From NCBI GenBank assembly GCA_964019055.1, contig OZ025216.1, positions 11,916,914 through 11,980,913 of the forward strand: a stretch of 64,000 nt of DNA, in the 5' to 3' direction. This DNA is from Anthopleura xanthogrammica (lineage: Eukaryota; Cnidaria; Anthozoa; Actiniaria; Actiniidae). Shown piece after piece: positions 48,868 through 59,590 of the stretch. The number at the start of each line of letters is the position of its first letter. Position 1 is the first letter of the stretch. The position numbers and the translations under genes were made by a program. The notes under the pieces were generated by a model, which was given only the letters and a program-made list of their open reading frames with translations, was not told the DNA's origin and ran no database searches.

Positions 48868-49040
48868 AGCTGGGTTTCACTTGACGTCATTTCCTGTCTC
48901 GTGCGGAATGTTCATCAGCTGAATCACAAGTTTTCAATAGAATTCTTTCTGGCTGACATCACATGGTGGTCAGTGTTTGACCACCATTTGGAGCAGATAA
49001 TGAGATTCAAAGACTTTTATCAGCTGATTGAAACCCAGCT
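48868..49040. mobile_element. 173-bp MITE with ATTAT target duplication
   Basis: AGCTGGGTTTCA and TGAAACCCAGCT are perfect 12-bp ends. ATTAT flanks both sides (48863-48867, 49041-49045). If the ends are taken as GCTGGGTTTC, a TA duplication is equally possible. Inverted relative of 18303-18487. Confidence 0.75.
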
Positions 49041-49190
49041 ATTATAGGGTTAGACTTTTATCTAGCGATGACAGTAGGTTGCTCTTTAACGCAAGTAGTA
49101 TTTATCATACATTGCGTGTATGAATTAGACTCAGGTCAAACGTCGAACTTCACATGATCTGAACGCATTGAAAACGTTCTCTATTTTACT

Positions 49191-49222
49191 CCGACGAAGG
49201 ACTAGCGTCCGTCCGAAACGTC
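49191..49222 (+). ncRNA. Hammerhead-like core with 4-base internal duplication
   Basis: CCGACGA, GGACTAGCGTCC, an extra GTCC, then GAAACGTC. Same family as 25240-25267, with the stem II strand repeated. Confidence 0.4.
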
Positions 49223-49556
49223 AGTAAGTGATGTTTCTTATTTTTTACGGTGTACAATTTTACTTTTTTTTCACAACTGTTTCATTAGAAACACCGACGC
49301 AGCCCACACTAGCTTACCGCTAGTTATCATTGCATTGAAAACAATGGATAATAAGAGGTCTTTTTTGATGTCGTTAGGTTCGGCTCATGTGAAGTTTGAC
49401 CTTAGTCTAAATAAACAAATTATTACACAGAGCCTGATATCTTTTATTAACTCGTCAGTATTGATATGACCCACTCGCTATGCGCTCCTTCGTTCGTGAT
49501 ATATGGAAACTCGTGACTAAAAACAATATTAAGCTCTGTATAATCTCTATATAGAG

Positions 49557-49700
49557 ATTATCACATGTTAAGAGCCTGATATCGTTTTTATTCACGAGTT
49601 TCCCGTCATATAGCGAACAAGCGAGTCCGCGAGCGAGTGAGCGATATGATGCGCAAAAAAAGAGTGAATAAAAATGATATGAGCTCTTAACATGTAATAA
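49557..49700. repeat. Foldback, ATTATCACATGTTAAGAGC family
   Basis: ATTATCACATGTTAAGAGC and GAGCTCTTAACATGTAATAA face each other. The interior has TTCACGAGTTTCCCG and a GCGAGCGAGTGAGCG run. Confidence 0.75.
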
Positions 49701-50693
49701 TTTGTTTATTACACATTTAGGGTCGATTATATATTATATATCGCGAGATTTTATTGGACAGTTTACCGATATGGTTTTTATTTACGGCTTTATTTCACGG
49801 ATATTATTATTATCATATATATTATATTATTATTATAATATTAATATTTTGCTATATAATATAATTTATCGGTGTACGTATAATTTAGTTTACTGTTGGT
49901 GTTATCTGAATAAAAAGAATCAATCCATATTTTGAACAACATATGATAGGTTAGTCGTTTGCAACTTAAAATGACGTAAAATGCGTTCAATCGGCAATGT
50001 GCATCAACGCTCACAAAGCACTCTGGGAAAGTGAGTTCTGCAAAAATGTAACAGGGAAATCAAAGGAACTATCAGAAAAAAATTACTCTGTTATTTTCGT
50101 CTGTTGAATTACTTTTATTTCCATAGAAAATGTCGGAGGAAAAAATGTCAGATGAATTTTTAGAGGAGTCAAAAGAGCGCAAGGACTCACTTTCCCATCA
50201 TGCTTTGTGCTAGAATTTCGAGCTCATGCACATTGGCTATTATAGAGCTTTTAAGTGTGACGTCAATCGTGTGGAAAAACTACTTCCGGGTCCAAAACGA
50301 AAAGCAGTTCTATAAAGATTTTTTCTTCACGACAGGATTTGTTGTCCAAAGTTTGAACTGTTTCAGGTGGAGGTTAAATCATTGAGAACATTTTTCGCTT
50401 TATTTTTATGAGCAGTTGGACCCGGAAATAAGTCACGACTTAACAGCGCTATAGCCATTTTGAAATCACTAGCAAATCCAGCTATCTGATTGGCTCTCAG
50501 CAGTGCAATTTATTCACGAAGCGCACAATTTTGAGTTTTAAATCGCACTGTTTTGAAGAGCCAATGAAATAGCAGAAAACAAAGAATTTGACCAATCAGA
50601 TCACAGAAAGAAAAAGCCAATTCAAAGCACGAGAAAAAAATTTTGAAGGAGATTTTCTATGTGAAAATGGATTTCAAAATAGATATGATTAAA

Positions 50694-50835
50694 GGCTGGT
50701 CCTCACTAGCGCATAAGCATAAGCACAAGGATCAAAACGTTCCGTTCTTCTTTATGCTTGTGCTTAATATGTTTATGTCGCTAAATCTTCCAGTGAGGAC
50801 ATACACTCTTATACTTGTGCTTATGCGTCTTGTGA
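50694..50835. mobile_element. Foldback MITE, AAGCATAAGCACAAG type
   Basis: CTGGTCCTCACTAGCGCATAAGCATAAGCACAAG is answered by repeated ATGCTTGTGCTTA and CTTGTGCTTATGCGTCTTGTGA. Related to 1985-2140. Confidence 0.45.
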
Positions 50836-50952
50836 CATGGCTCGCAACATCGATTGTCTGCAATTGCAACATTGCGCGCAACGTTGCACCGTGTGTCCGT
50901 ATTTTCATTAAAACTACTAATAATCTTGGGCATATATTTTATCCATTATTCT

Positions 50953-51014
50953 GAGCCCGGTTGGCTCAGTTGGTTGAGCACCGGACTTTCGTGCGGGAGG
51001 TCGTGGTTCGAGTC

Positions 51015-51080
<66 letters not shown>

Positions 51081-51312
51081 TGCAAACGGTTAGACTTTCA
51101 AGTGGCTCGGATGACCACTTTAAATGGCGGTCCCGTCTCTCCACACTTCATCACTAACCAATATCGGAGGGACGTAAAAGAACCACTGAGGACGTAAAGA
51201 AACCCTGGCAGTGACCACCCTCAGTGTTTACACCTCATACTAACCACCTCTCATGATTGTAAAGCGCCTTTGATTATATATACATAGAAAGGGCGCTATA
51301 TAAATATAAATA
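50953..51312 (+). mobile_element. tRNA-derived SINE with target duplication
   Basis: The head has a tRNA-like A box (TGGCTCAGTTGGTTGAGC) and B box (GGTTCGAGTCC). The first and last seven bases of the tRNA-like part pair with one mismatch, but the anticodon stem does not. The tail reads TGTAAAGCGCC..AGGGCGCTATATAAATA, a tail type common in marine animal SINEs. ATTATTCT flanks both ends (50945-50952, 51313-51320). Hence a SINE, not a working tRNA gene. Confidence 0.85.
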
Positions 51313-51621
51313 ATTATTCTAAAAAAGCTTGGTTTAACGAAATTGCTTTCCTGTATGTTTCAGATCGCTTTCCCTTGTATATGATTTCTTTCTCTACCAG
51401 CGACATTTCTACAGGATGCGACATGGATGCTAATCAAAAAGGTACGACGTAAATGACGTAATTACTAACGAGAAAATAATAATACTTGCCCGTTATAAAA
51501 TTAGATTTTGAACAAAAACAATCTTAAAAATGGATTTCTAATTTTAGCTTGCTGAAATGTTTCAGTAATGTTCATGAAAGGAATGTCTTGCATTCATTCA
51601 TCCGGTCGGTCGGTCGGTAAG

Positions 51622-51864
51622 CAGTCAGTCAGTCAGTCAGTCAGTCAGTCAGTCAGTCAGTCAGTCAGTCAGTCAGTCAGTCAGTCACTCAGTCACTCAG
51701 TCACTCAGTCACTCAGTCACTCAGTCACTCAGTCACTCAGTCACTCAGTCACTCAGTCACTCAGTCACTCAGTCACTCAGTCACTCAGTCACTCAGTCAC
51801 TCAGTCACTCAGTCACTCAGTCACTCAGTCACTCAGTCACTCAGTCACTCAGTCACTCAGTCAC
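51622..51864. repeat. (GTCA)n followed by (CACTCAGT)n minisatellite
   Basis: About 16 tetramers become an 8-bp unit repeated about 22 times, as if one mutated tetramer pair spread. It lies just beyond the 3' end of the PAN-domain gene and opens a false Ser/Gln frame. Confidence 0.95.
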
Positions 51865-51906
51865 TTCGTCAGTCGGTCTTTTAAAGGAGTAATCTCAATA
51901 AAGATA

Positions 51907-54554
51907 TTAAACATACACATCAGCACAGGTTGATCCACCGTTGTTGTCTTCAGAAAGATTAATAAGATCCTGACCAAACCAAATCCTGAACTCTTTTCCC
52001 TTGGTCACAGCAAGAGGTGGTGAAATCTCAGGGAAAACGAGCTCTGGACTCATGCTGTTGAAGCCTGGCACGCTGAAAGAAGTTGGGTCAATGATAACCC
52101 CTTCGCTTATCATCGGGTAGTCAGGTGGTGGGGTGATTCTTGTTCGCTGGGTATCAGTGACAAACATTTGGATAGTACGGTATGGAGGTTGTTCACGTGG
52201 GTCAACACATCCCCACTTTCCAAAACTACTAGGATTAGGAGCATAACAAGACACCAGTCCCGAGATGTGCACGAGCTTGAATGTCTTGATTTTCCCATCA
52301 GCAGGAGGAAAGAATGTCCCGTAACTGTCGTCTTTAGTTCCAACACACACAGGAGCCGTGTTGGCTTTGATGACTGAAAGACAAAAGTGAGATTGTAAAA
52401 CAACGATACCACAACACCACACCACACACGCCAAGAAACATGACAAAACCAAACCACATGCATGACACATCACTCAACCTGCTTAAGCACTACATGGTTA
52501 CTATGGCAACTGTATACTTACTGTGACCGGTGAAATTCAGACAGAGAGTGTTGCTCTGGTCACCAAGGGCAACGCATTGTTGTGAGGGAAGACAAGGACT
52601 TGATGCGCACTAAACACAATGAAAGACAAGAGAAGTTAAACATAAACTACAAAAAAACTGCCTATCAATGGCATCAATGCATGAGGAACACTATATTCTC
52701 TGTACTTCGAGACGAGACAAGGATTAGCCTGCGTAGCTGGCGTTTGTTTTTTTTTGTTGTTTTTTTCCCACTGCTTTTTGTATTGTTCATTCCATTGCTG
52801 AGCGAAAATAGCCGCGAGAGACTAAGGGCGAGGTTAAAAAAGCTCCAGTTTTTGCGCGGCCATAACCACAAGCTGTTTACAATAACAATGGAGCACACTA
52901 CCTTTCGTGTCTTGAATGTAGATCCATCCTTCTTCTCCACCTTGTACTCTGCTGCACGATCCTTGTAGAGCAGCTCACACACCTTAGACGAGGGATGGTA
53001 GTTGAACATATGGCACAGGTCTGGTACAGCCAGATGACATTCCATCTCGCATTCTCTCTCATTCTTGGCGTGAATGGATGACATGATTGGTCCAACGATG
53101 GTGTGGTTTACTATGGTGTCACTATAAAGTATCGGGGTCACAATTCCGATCTTACAATCAGCAGCTGCGAGAGACAGGTGTCACATTATACACGTGATCA
53201 CAGGCTATCAGTTTACTTCGTACAGTCTGGTAAGGACTTATAAGTTTAGAAATTCGCCTTTATTCATTTATTTGTCATGTAAACGGCATAACTTTCCTTT
53301 AATTTTAGAAAACCTACTTGTACTACTGTTATTACTATTCCTACTGCGGAACTTTGGAATTTGAGCCGAACTATGGTCAGTGGAATGTCTAATGTACGAA
53401 GGAATGTAAACAAGTTGAGTATACAGCTATGTGATTTGGAGTCACACGGTTCGCTCTTGTGATTCATGTTGGGGTAAAAACAATTGAAGAAAACAGTCTA
53501 ATTATATCAATCTGGATCGCTTTATTTGTTCCAAAATCACTAGTGGTTGCAAGTTGGGACTGGAGTGCGTTGGTGTGTTGGATACAGCAAGTGAATAGAC
53601 CCCTTGCCGCACTTTGAAATGCTACATTGAAGGACAAAAGGTTTCAATTCTCAGGATATTGAAATTCTTTTGTTTTTTTCCTCCAAATTGAGCTGTTTAG
53701 ACGTCACGTCCAAGGGGTTTATAAGAAGGAAACACTTTAAAAATACCGTGTAAAAACGTTTTGGACTTTTTTGACGTTTTCGTCGAAGTGAATTCGAAAA
53801 TTTATTTGTTCAATTTGTTTTCTGTTCGATCAAAAACTTTTTGTAAAGTTGAGTTTCATGTTCGTGGTTTATTTTCCTTTTTACACCATAATGCATTAAA
53901 CTTTAATTTGTTTTTCGGCTTTCTGCATCTTATTGATAATCCTCGAGCACAAATAACTAGTTTTTATTATAGTTATGAAAGTTTAGCATTATTCTTATTG
54001 ATTCAAACTGGGTTGGAATCCTACATGTGATTATTTCGAAACGATTAAACGCTCGTAGTGAAACAGGACAGCTCTGCATCTCGTGTATAATTTGTATGAA
54101 TGTGGGAAAACTAAATTAGGTCTTGAAATAATTTGGACGAGACCGGACAGCGAAACTCATGCATGCAGTTAAGATTTACAATCGAGATAATTGAACCTTG
54201 ATCATTTTGTCGTATTTCAAACTCGCGTTTCGATGTCTTTTACTGCGATTTCTGCAGTGATTTTGTTACCGAAAATATCATAAATAAATTTTGTCTTTAA
54301 TTATCTCTAAACGGAGACATTTGTACAGGTAATCTTGGTGTCCTCAATTAAACTTTACAAGTTTTATAGAATTAAAATCCTTCACCATTCTTGACTATGA
54401 CCAAAATCGCCGAAAAAATCGCAGCTCAAACCGCAGCAAAAATTGTCAGTGCAATAAGTACTTATTAGATCAGGTATTCACCATTCGTAATGACATTATT
54501 TGCCACAAGTAGTATCAGTATATACAGCGACATACAATTCATCGTAAAATCCAT
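51907..54554 (-). CDS. Secreted PAN/apple-domain protein with EGF-like segment and unnamed C-terminal domain
   Basis: Four exons on the minus strand join to 296 residues: 54554-54482, 53164-52902, 52609-52522, 52373-51907. Phases agree (1, 0, 1) and all introns are GT..AG. Exon 1 encodes a signal peptide core (MSLYILILLVANNV) preceded by two other possible Met starts; I used the outermost that leaves a sensible signal peptide. Exon 2 is a PAN/apple-type module (ECEMECHLAVPDLCHMFNYH, VCELLYKD). Exon 3 is half an EGF-like fold (CASSPCLPSQQCVALG, TLCLNFTGH). Exon 4 is about 155 residues with SYGTFFPPADGKIKTFKLVH, PYRTIQMFVTDTQRTRITPP and LVFPEISPPLAV..EFRIWFGQDL. I recognise this last part as something seen in other cnidarian proteins but know no domain name. 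PAN modules bind proteins or sugars. Probably extracellular; function unknown. Exon 1 is the least certain exon. Confidence 0.75.
53596..53722. mobile_element. MITE of the TAGACCCCTTGC family
   Basis: TAGACCCCTTGCCGCAC and CGTCCAAGGGGTTTA are degenerate inverted ends. The interior shares CAAAAG..TTCAATTCTC and TTCTTTTGTTTT with the copies at 8370 and 15786. It lies in intron 1 of the PAN-domain gene. Confidence 0.5.
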
Positions 54555-55690
54555 GTTGAACTTCACTGAAATATTTACACTGTTATACGAATCGACTTTG
54601 CCCTTGATGATAAGAAAATCTGCCTCTAGATAACTATGGAGTTCATTTTTTAAATAAATAAATTCACTAAACGTCAGAATGCCCAACGCCTTTTAAAATT
54701 GGACGTTTTGCGATTTCACACTGAGTTCAATTCACAAGACTGTTTAGGACAAACGTCGAAACTTCACATGAGATTTGAAAACACTGAATAGATTTTGCAT
54801 GCTCACTGGCAGTACAGACTTGCAAGTTCCACTCTCTCTTATATCGATATTTTCAAAATGCTAAAGAAATTAAAAATAATATCAAACTATTTAACTGAGT
54901 TTTTGCAATGGCGTAAATTTATACTCGTACTTACATTCAATTACCCTGTAGAAGCCCCCGTGCCGGGCTGACTGAAGCTTGGTTCAAAATATCAAAATAG
55001 AATGAAGTCGGTATTCATTGTTTAACACACGTACACATTCACAAACAGGTGATTTCGTTTCTCTCAGCCCAAACGAAGCCAATCATCAATCAATATTTTT
55101 TCGTAGCTCAATATTCCCTAGTTTCAGGTTTAGAAAAACTCATGTGCGAGAAAGATATACCAAATAAAAAGAAACATAAATGCATATAACAAGAAAAAAT
55201 CACTATAACTTCAAGACGCATCACTCAAACTATGTAATTTTTGGGGCGCTTTTTAAACTCGAGATATGTATGTTTGTCTTCAAGCTATTTATTTATTTAT
55301 TTTTTTTTGTACTCATCTCCTTTTCTCTTTGGCTCTACTCTGCTCTGCTTTTCTCTTGGATTCTGTTCTATTCTGTTCTGTTCTTTTCTCTTCCCTTTTC
55401 TTCCCTTCTCTTCCCTTCTCCAATCCCCCACCTCCATCCCACTCTTCCTGTTCCCCAGTCCCCTCCCCTTGCATCACCAGTTTCCCGCTCAAACTGGAAC
55501 AGGCCGGCTTCTAGCAGCCTTATAATTGCTTCATTATTAAAGATATCTTCGACTTGTGGTGAAAGTATGTCCATCAATTTGGAGTATTTGCATTCAAGCT
55601 CTTATTAGTCCGAAATGAAAATTTGATAGTTTATGCAATTTTGGGGTTTATGACGTGTGATAGTGGTAAATAATGACCGGCCCCTTTAGA
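54555..55690. other. Intergenic, no gene seen
   Basis: Between the PAN-domain gene promoter and the collagen-resistin pair. It contains a pyrimidine-rich tract at about 55305-55430 (TTCTCTTCCCTTC) and nothing else recognised. Confidence 0.45.
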
Positions 55691-56047
55691 CAATATTTAT
55701 TTTCATGCTTCACATTTCAGATCACGTGTCAATCCCTTGTATATAGTTTCTTTCTCTAAAACCACATGTGAACTAGGATTGACGGGCTACGATATACTGA
55801 TAAATGCTTCTCTTAACTTTATTTTGCACATTCTTACAAAACCACATTTGCACTCAAAACTACTTTACATACTGTATGTTTTGCCTTTTAGCTAACAATT
55901 CTATGGTCTTATTCTAATGGGACTTTTGATTTTTGCCGCGAATTTATTTAGGGAAGTTCCTATAATAATCATGAATTGCCGAGTTCCGATCGAAGTCTTG
56001 TCATTGTTCCATTCATCCGTAGGGTAGGTTGGGGACTATCGATTACA

Positions 56048-58319
56048 CTAGTGTACTTTGCAGCAAACAGCAAGTGTCCAGTCCAAGGGTCTGTTGCCGT
56101 TCATACAACCAATGTGACAATAACACCTGGTATTAACGTTCTCTGTATTCCACGAACCACACCTATGACCACATGCACAGCCAGTCACGGTAAAACCAGC
56201 GGGGCACTGAGACCTGTTGCCTTTTGATGTTACTGGTCTACAGAGTAGTCGTCTTCCAGGTCCAGTAGGACCTTCTGGGCCACGGATTCCCCTCGGGCCA
56301 CGGATTCCCCTTGGGCCACTTGTACCTGTAACACCACGAAGACCTCTTGGACCTTTCACACCCTGAAGACCACGTAGACCCCTCGGACCGCTCAAACCTC
56401 GCGGGCCTTGTGCACCTTTTAGACCTCGGAGACCTCGTGGTCCAGGAGCACCTGTTTGGCCTCGGGGACCTCTTGCACCTCTCCGACCTCTAGGACCCCG
56501 GGGACCTCGCTAAAATAAATTTTGCGAAAATTAGTGACAATTAAAGTATGACCTCTTTTATTAAGGGGGTCTTACCTATTCACCACTCACGGTTGCTATG
56601 GAAAGAATTTAAATAACAAAGAGTTTTTTTTATGTTTTAACTTCATGAATAAAATCAATTTGTTACGTAATTTATGACGTCACATTTCATTAAAAATTCA
56701 AAATCAAGCGTGCATTTAGTTGGTTTGTCTCCAAAATAAGCGAAATCATAGCTGACATGAATTGGAACAAAGTTGAGCATTATTTTTGAAAACGGTGAAA
56801 AGGCCAGGTTACCAAGTCGCATTGAAAATTTTGAATCTAAATATTTTCACATTCGCTTAATGTAGAGTAAAACCCATGCAAGTTTGTTCCAATTGAAGTC
56901 AGCTATAATTTGGCTTTATCTTGGCTCAAACTGACCAAATGCAGGGCTCCAATGCAAATAGTTATGTGACATTCAAATAGGTCTCCATCGTCAGAACATT
57001 TGGAGCTCTCCAAATGGCCACGTGAGTTATAACTGAAATTCAAAACGCGATCGATCGTTATTTTTGCGGTGCTAACAGTTGAGTGATTTAGGTAGTAGAA
57101 CTATGCCTTCACTAGGAGCGGATGTTTTTTTCGAAAATTTTACACCATTTTGTTCGCAAAAGTTTTATGGACATAATTTTTTTTTCAGCTTTCGTAAACA
57201 GAACACGCGCACTTGTATTCGATGGGGAGGCGTTTCCTAACATTCCACTCTTGAGAGCGCTTTAAAAAACTTCGATGATATTGGGTGACGCCATCCACAC
57301 ATGAATGGTTGGTCAGGGACCAAAATGGAAAGAATTCAAATCGTTGCCTTATATTTGCAACAATAAAAGGATATGTTGGACGAGGTATAAATTGTTAGAA
57401 TTCAGTCCAAAGTAGATGTGAATGCCTTTGTTGTGTTTTCAACTACCTTATTATAGGAAATTAACACTCCACGAAATTAAAGTATTGGAAATTAGCAAGA
57501 CTTAAATTAGCGTGAATTGAGGGCAAAAATACGTCCAAATGAAAAAGAAAATTAAAGCGAAAAACAAGCCAAAATTTCTATTTAAATAAAATGCACGCGA
57601 TGGACACAAATATAACTCATCTGAAAAGGAAGAGCTTGTAGAATAGAAAACGAAAAGATAATTTCCGACAAATACTGAAACGTTGTTATCAGTTAAGTGA
57701 CTAGGTGTAGATTTCAGTTTTAATTTTTTTTCAAAAGTAGATAACAGATAAAATTGGCAGAAATTCATGTCGTGAAAATTAACGTTTCACTTTATTAATG
57801 ATATGGAAATTAACATTAAAAGAAATTAACACGACCTAAATTAATTTGTTGAAATTCGCGTTAATTTCATGAAGCGTTAATTTCCTATAATAAGGTAATC
57901 AAAAATAGATAATAAAAAAAAGACGCGTAATAAAACAAACCTTGCGTCCACAATGTCTCTTGAAAGCATCATCGGTGTTTTGCAAATCTGTTCATGAAGT
58001 CAAGGAATTGATTGTCATCAATAAGCAAGAAATAATAACAAAATAGAATAATTCGTTACGTACCACTTGAGACGTTGTCTTCCGAAGCTGACTCATCGTT
58101 TTGTTCATCTTGTTCATCTTCTTGTGTTTCATCTTCTTGTGTTTCTTCTTCTTGTTTTTCTTCTTCTTGTTTTTCCTCATCTGCTGGAGCTACTTCTGAT
58201 TCTCCAGCACCGGCATCTTGTGCGGCAACAGCGTCTTGTTGTGGCGCTGTTTCTTCAGGGACAGCCAAGGCCACAGCACACAACCCAAGCAGTAACAGCA
58301 ATGCTAACTTCAGCGACAT
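56048..58319 (-). CDS. Collagen-resistin-like secreted protein, copy A
   Basis: Three exons on the minus strand give 254 residues: 58319-58064, 57987-57941, 56509-56048 (phases 1 and 0, GT..AG). Residues 1-19 are a signal peptide ([19 protein letters not shown]). Residues 20-85 are an acidic leader dominated by EEKQE and EDE units. Exon 2 ends in AFKRHCGRK, with a dibasic site and one cysteine. Residues 103-183 are 27 unbroken Gly-X-Y triplets, 14 with Arg at Y and few prolines at Y. Residues 191-251 hold ten cysteines spaced C-X11-C-X8-C-X-C-X3-C-X11-C-X-C-X3-C-X13-CC, with [17 protein letters not shown] and LDWTLAVCC. Vertebrate resistins have C-X11-C-X8-C-X-C-X3-C-X10-C-X-C-X-C-X9-CC and end MDWT.ARCC. 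A secreted trimer is expected; role unknown. A TATA-like CATAAAAG lies 52 bp before the start and AATAAA (55943-55948) follows the stop. Confidence 0.9.
57446..57895. mobile_element. 450-bp TIR element in intron 2 of copy A, TA target
   Basis: CCTTATTATAGGAAATTAAC and GTTAATTTCCTATAATAAGG are perfect 20-bp inverted ends flanked by TA on both sides, as for Tc1/mariner-type MITEs. The matching intron in copy B (around 60870) lacks it and keeps one TA. Confidence 0.85.
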
Positions 58320-58370
58320 TTTCACAGCAAGATATCAAGCCAACTGATAAAGCCTGGGAGTGGTCGCTGT

Positions 58371-58378
58371 CTTTTATG
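58371..58378 (-). promoter_or_regulatory. TATA-like box of copy A
   Basis: CATAAAAG on the minus strand, 52 bp upstream of the start codon. The whole stretch to the start codon is nearly identical in copy B. Confidence 0.55.
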
Positions 58379-58399
58379 TGCTGCATAAGTTTTCGTGAC

Positions 58400-59255
58400 C
58401 AAAACCAGTCTTGTACCCAGAGCTCCTCGGTCTCGTCCCTCTCCCGAAGAAGCTCTGGTAACAGCCGTTTTTTGCTCGATGCTGATTGGTCCATGAGCCG
58501 CACATGCGCAAAGATCTCATGTAATTAATGATAAAAGCTGATACGTAATTGGATGATTATATTTGGTGCTCAGAACATTTTAGTTTGGAAATGCTTCACG
58601 CATAAGGACAGCTGACTAAATCTCCCGAAGGCTCTGCTAAATATGATTTCAATATGATGGATTAGGTAAACATTCGAGGAAGAATTTTAGCCACAGAAAT
58701 CCAAATATCTTCCTTTTTACTTGCCAGAGGATGCTAGACAGTACTCTGTGGAATACTTCAGGCATTTTCAGGTATATTTTCGAGGATTTACGTCTCTGAG
58801 CTTAAGTTTTGTGTTTTCAACTAGAAAACTTTAATGTTTTGTGTAAATGAAAGCTGGCTTTCTAGCTAAAATATAACTTCACTTTCGCTTGCATCTGGAT
58901 TGAATCTTATTGTTACCAGGAATAAACTAAAATAGTGCCACACGGAACCAAAAAAACTCAAAATTGCAAATAAACGACAAACCAAAACATAACTAATAAT
59001 GGTCTGTTTGTTTATGTGAATTTTCGTAAACTTTTATAACGATTTAAACAGCGTTTCAAAAACCGTAACATTTAAGCTTGGTATGCCTGTGGTTCAAATC
59101 TGGCGCATGCGCAGACAAATTGTATATATGCTGAACCAAGCCTCAAAATGTTCCCTTTCAGTGATTCGAATAAATAGTATTTTTATAGCTTTGTAATTTA
59201 ATTAGTTTTGAAGTTTAAAGTCCAAGTTTCTATTCTTTAAATTTGTTTTAAAATA
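58400..59255. other. Spacer between collagen-resistin copies
   Basis: Upstream region of copy A. It shares with copy B only the first 80 bp before the gene and the block at 59135-59240. No exon recognised. Confidence 0.45.
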
Positions 59256-59590
59256 TGACGTCATTTCAGAACACGTGTCAATCCCTTGCATATAATTTCT
59301 TTCTCTAAAACCACATGTGAACTAGGATTGACGGGATACGATATACTGGTAAATGCTTCTCTTAACTTTATTTGCACATTCTTACAAAACCACATTTGCA
59401 CTCAAAACTACTTTACATTCTGTATGTTTTGCCTTTTAGCTAACAATTCTATGGTCTTATTTTAATGGGACTTTTGATTTTTGTCGCGAATTTATTTATA
59501 GAAGTTCTTATAATAATCATGAATTGCCGAGTTCCGAATTTTGTCATTGTTCCATTCATCCGTAGAGTAGGTTGAGGACTATCGATTACA

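Larger units (their letters stand above)
46068..51904. other. Gene-free stretch between the TRAF gene and the PAN-domain gene
   Basis: The first few hundred bases are probably TRAF 3' UTR. The rest holds foldback elements at 46493-46590, 46999-47107, 47948-48096, 48868-49040 and 49557-49700, a SINE at 50953-51312 and a minisatellite at 51622-51864. No exon is supported. Confidence 0.5.

Noticed and set aside
50955..51030. A possible tRNA gene (GGCTCAGTTGG, GGTTCGAGTCC)
   Set aside because: The anticodon stem does not pair, and the sequence continues into a SINE body with target duplications, so it is a SINE head.
51361..51420. Similarity of CCCTTGTATATGATTTCTTTCTCTA to the 3' flank of the collagen-resistin genes as a third gene remnant
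   Set aside because: Only about 40 bp match and no exon lies nearby. Too short to claim a lost copy.
51568..51933. Ser/Gln/His-rich open frame of 121 codons
   Set aside because: Reads through the (GTCA)n/(CACTCAGT)n minisatellite only.
54465..54686. 73-codon minus-strand open frame as a separate small gene
   Set aside because: Its C-terminal half reads as a signal peptide ending at a phase-1 donor that joins the PAN exon, so it is exon 1 of that gene; the upstream extension is probably untranslated.
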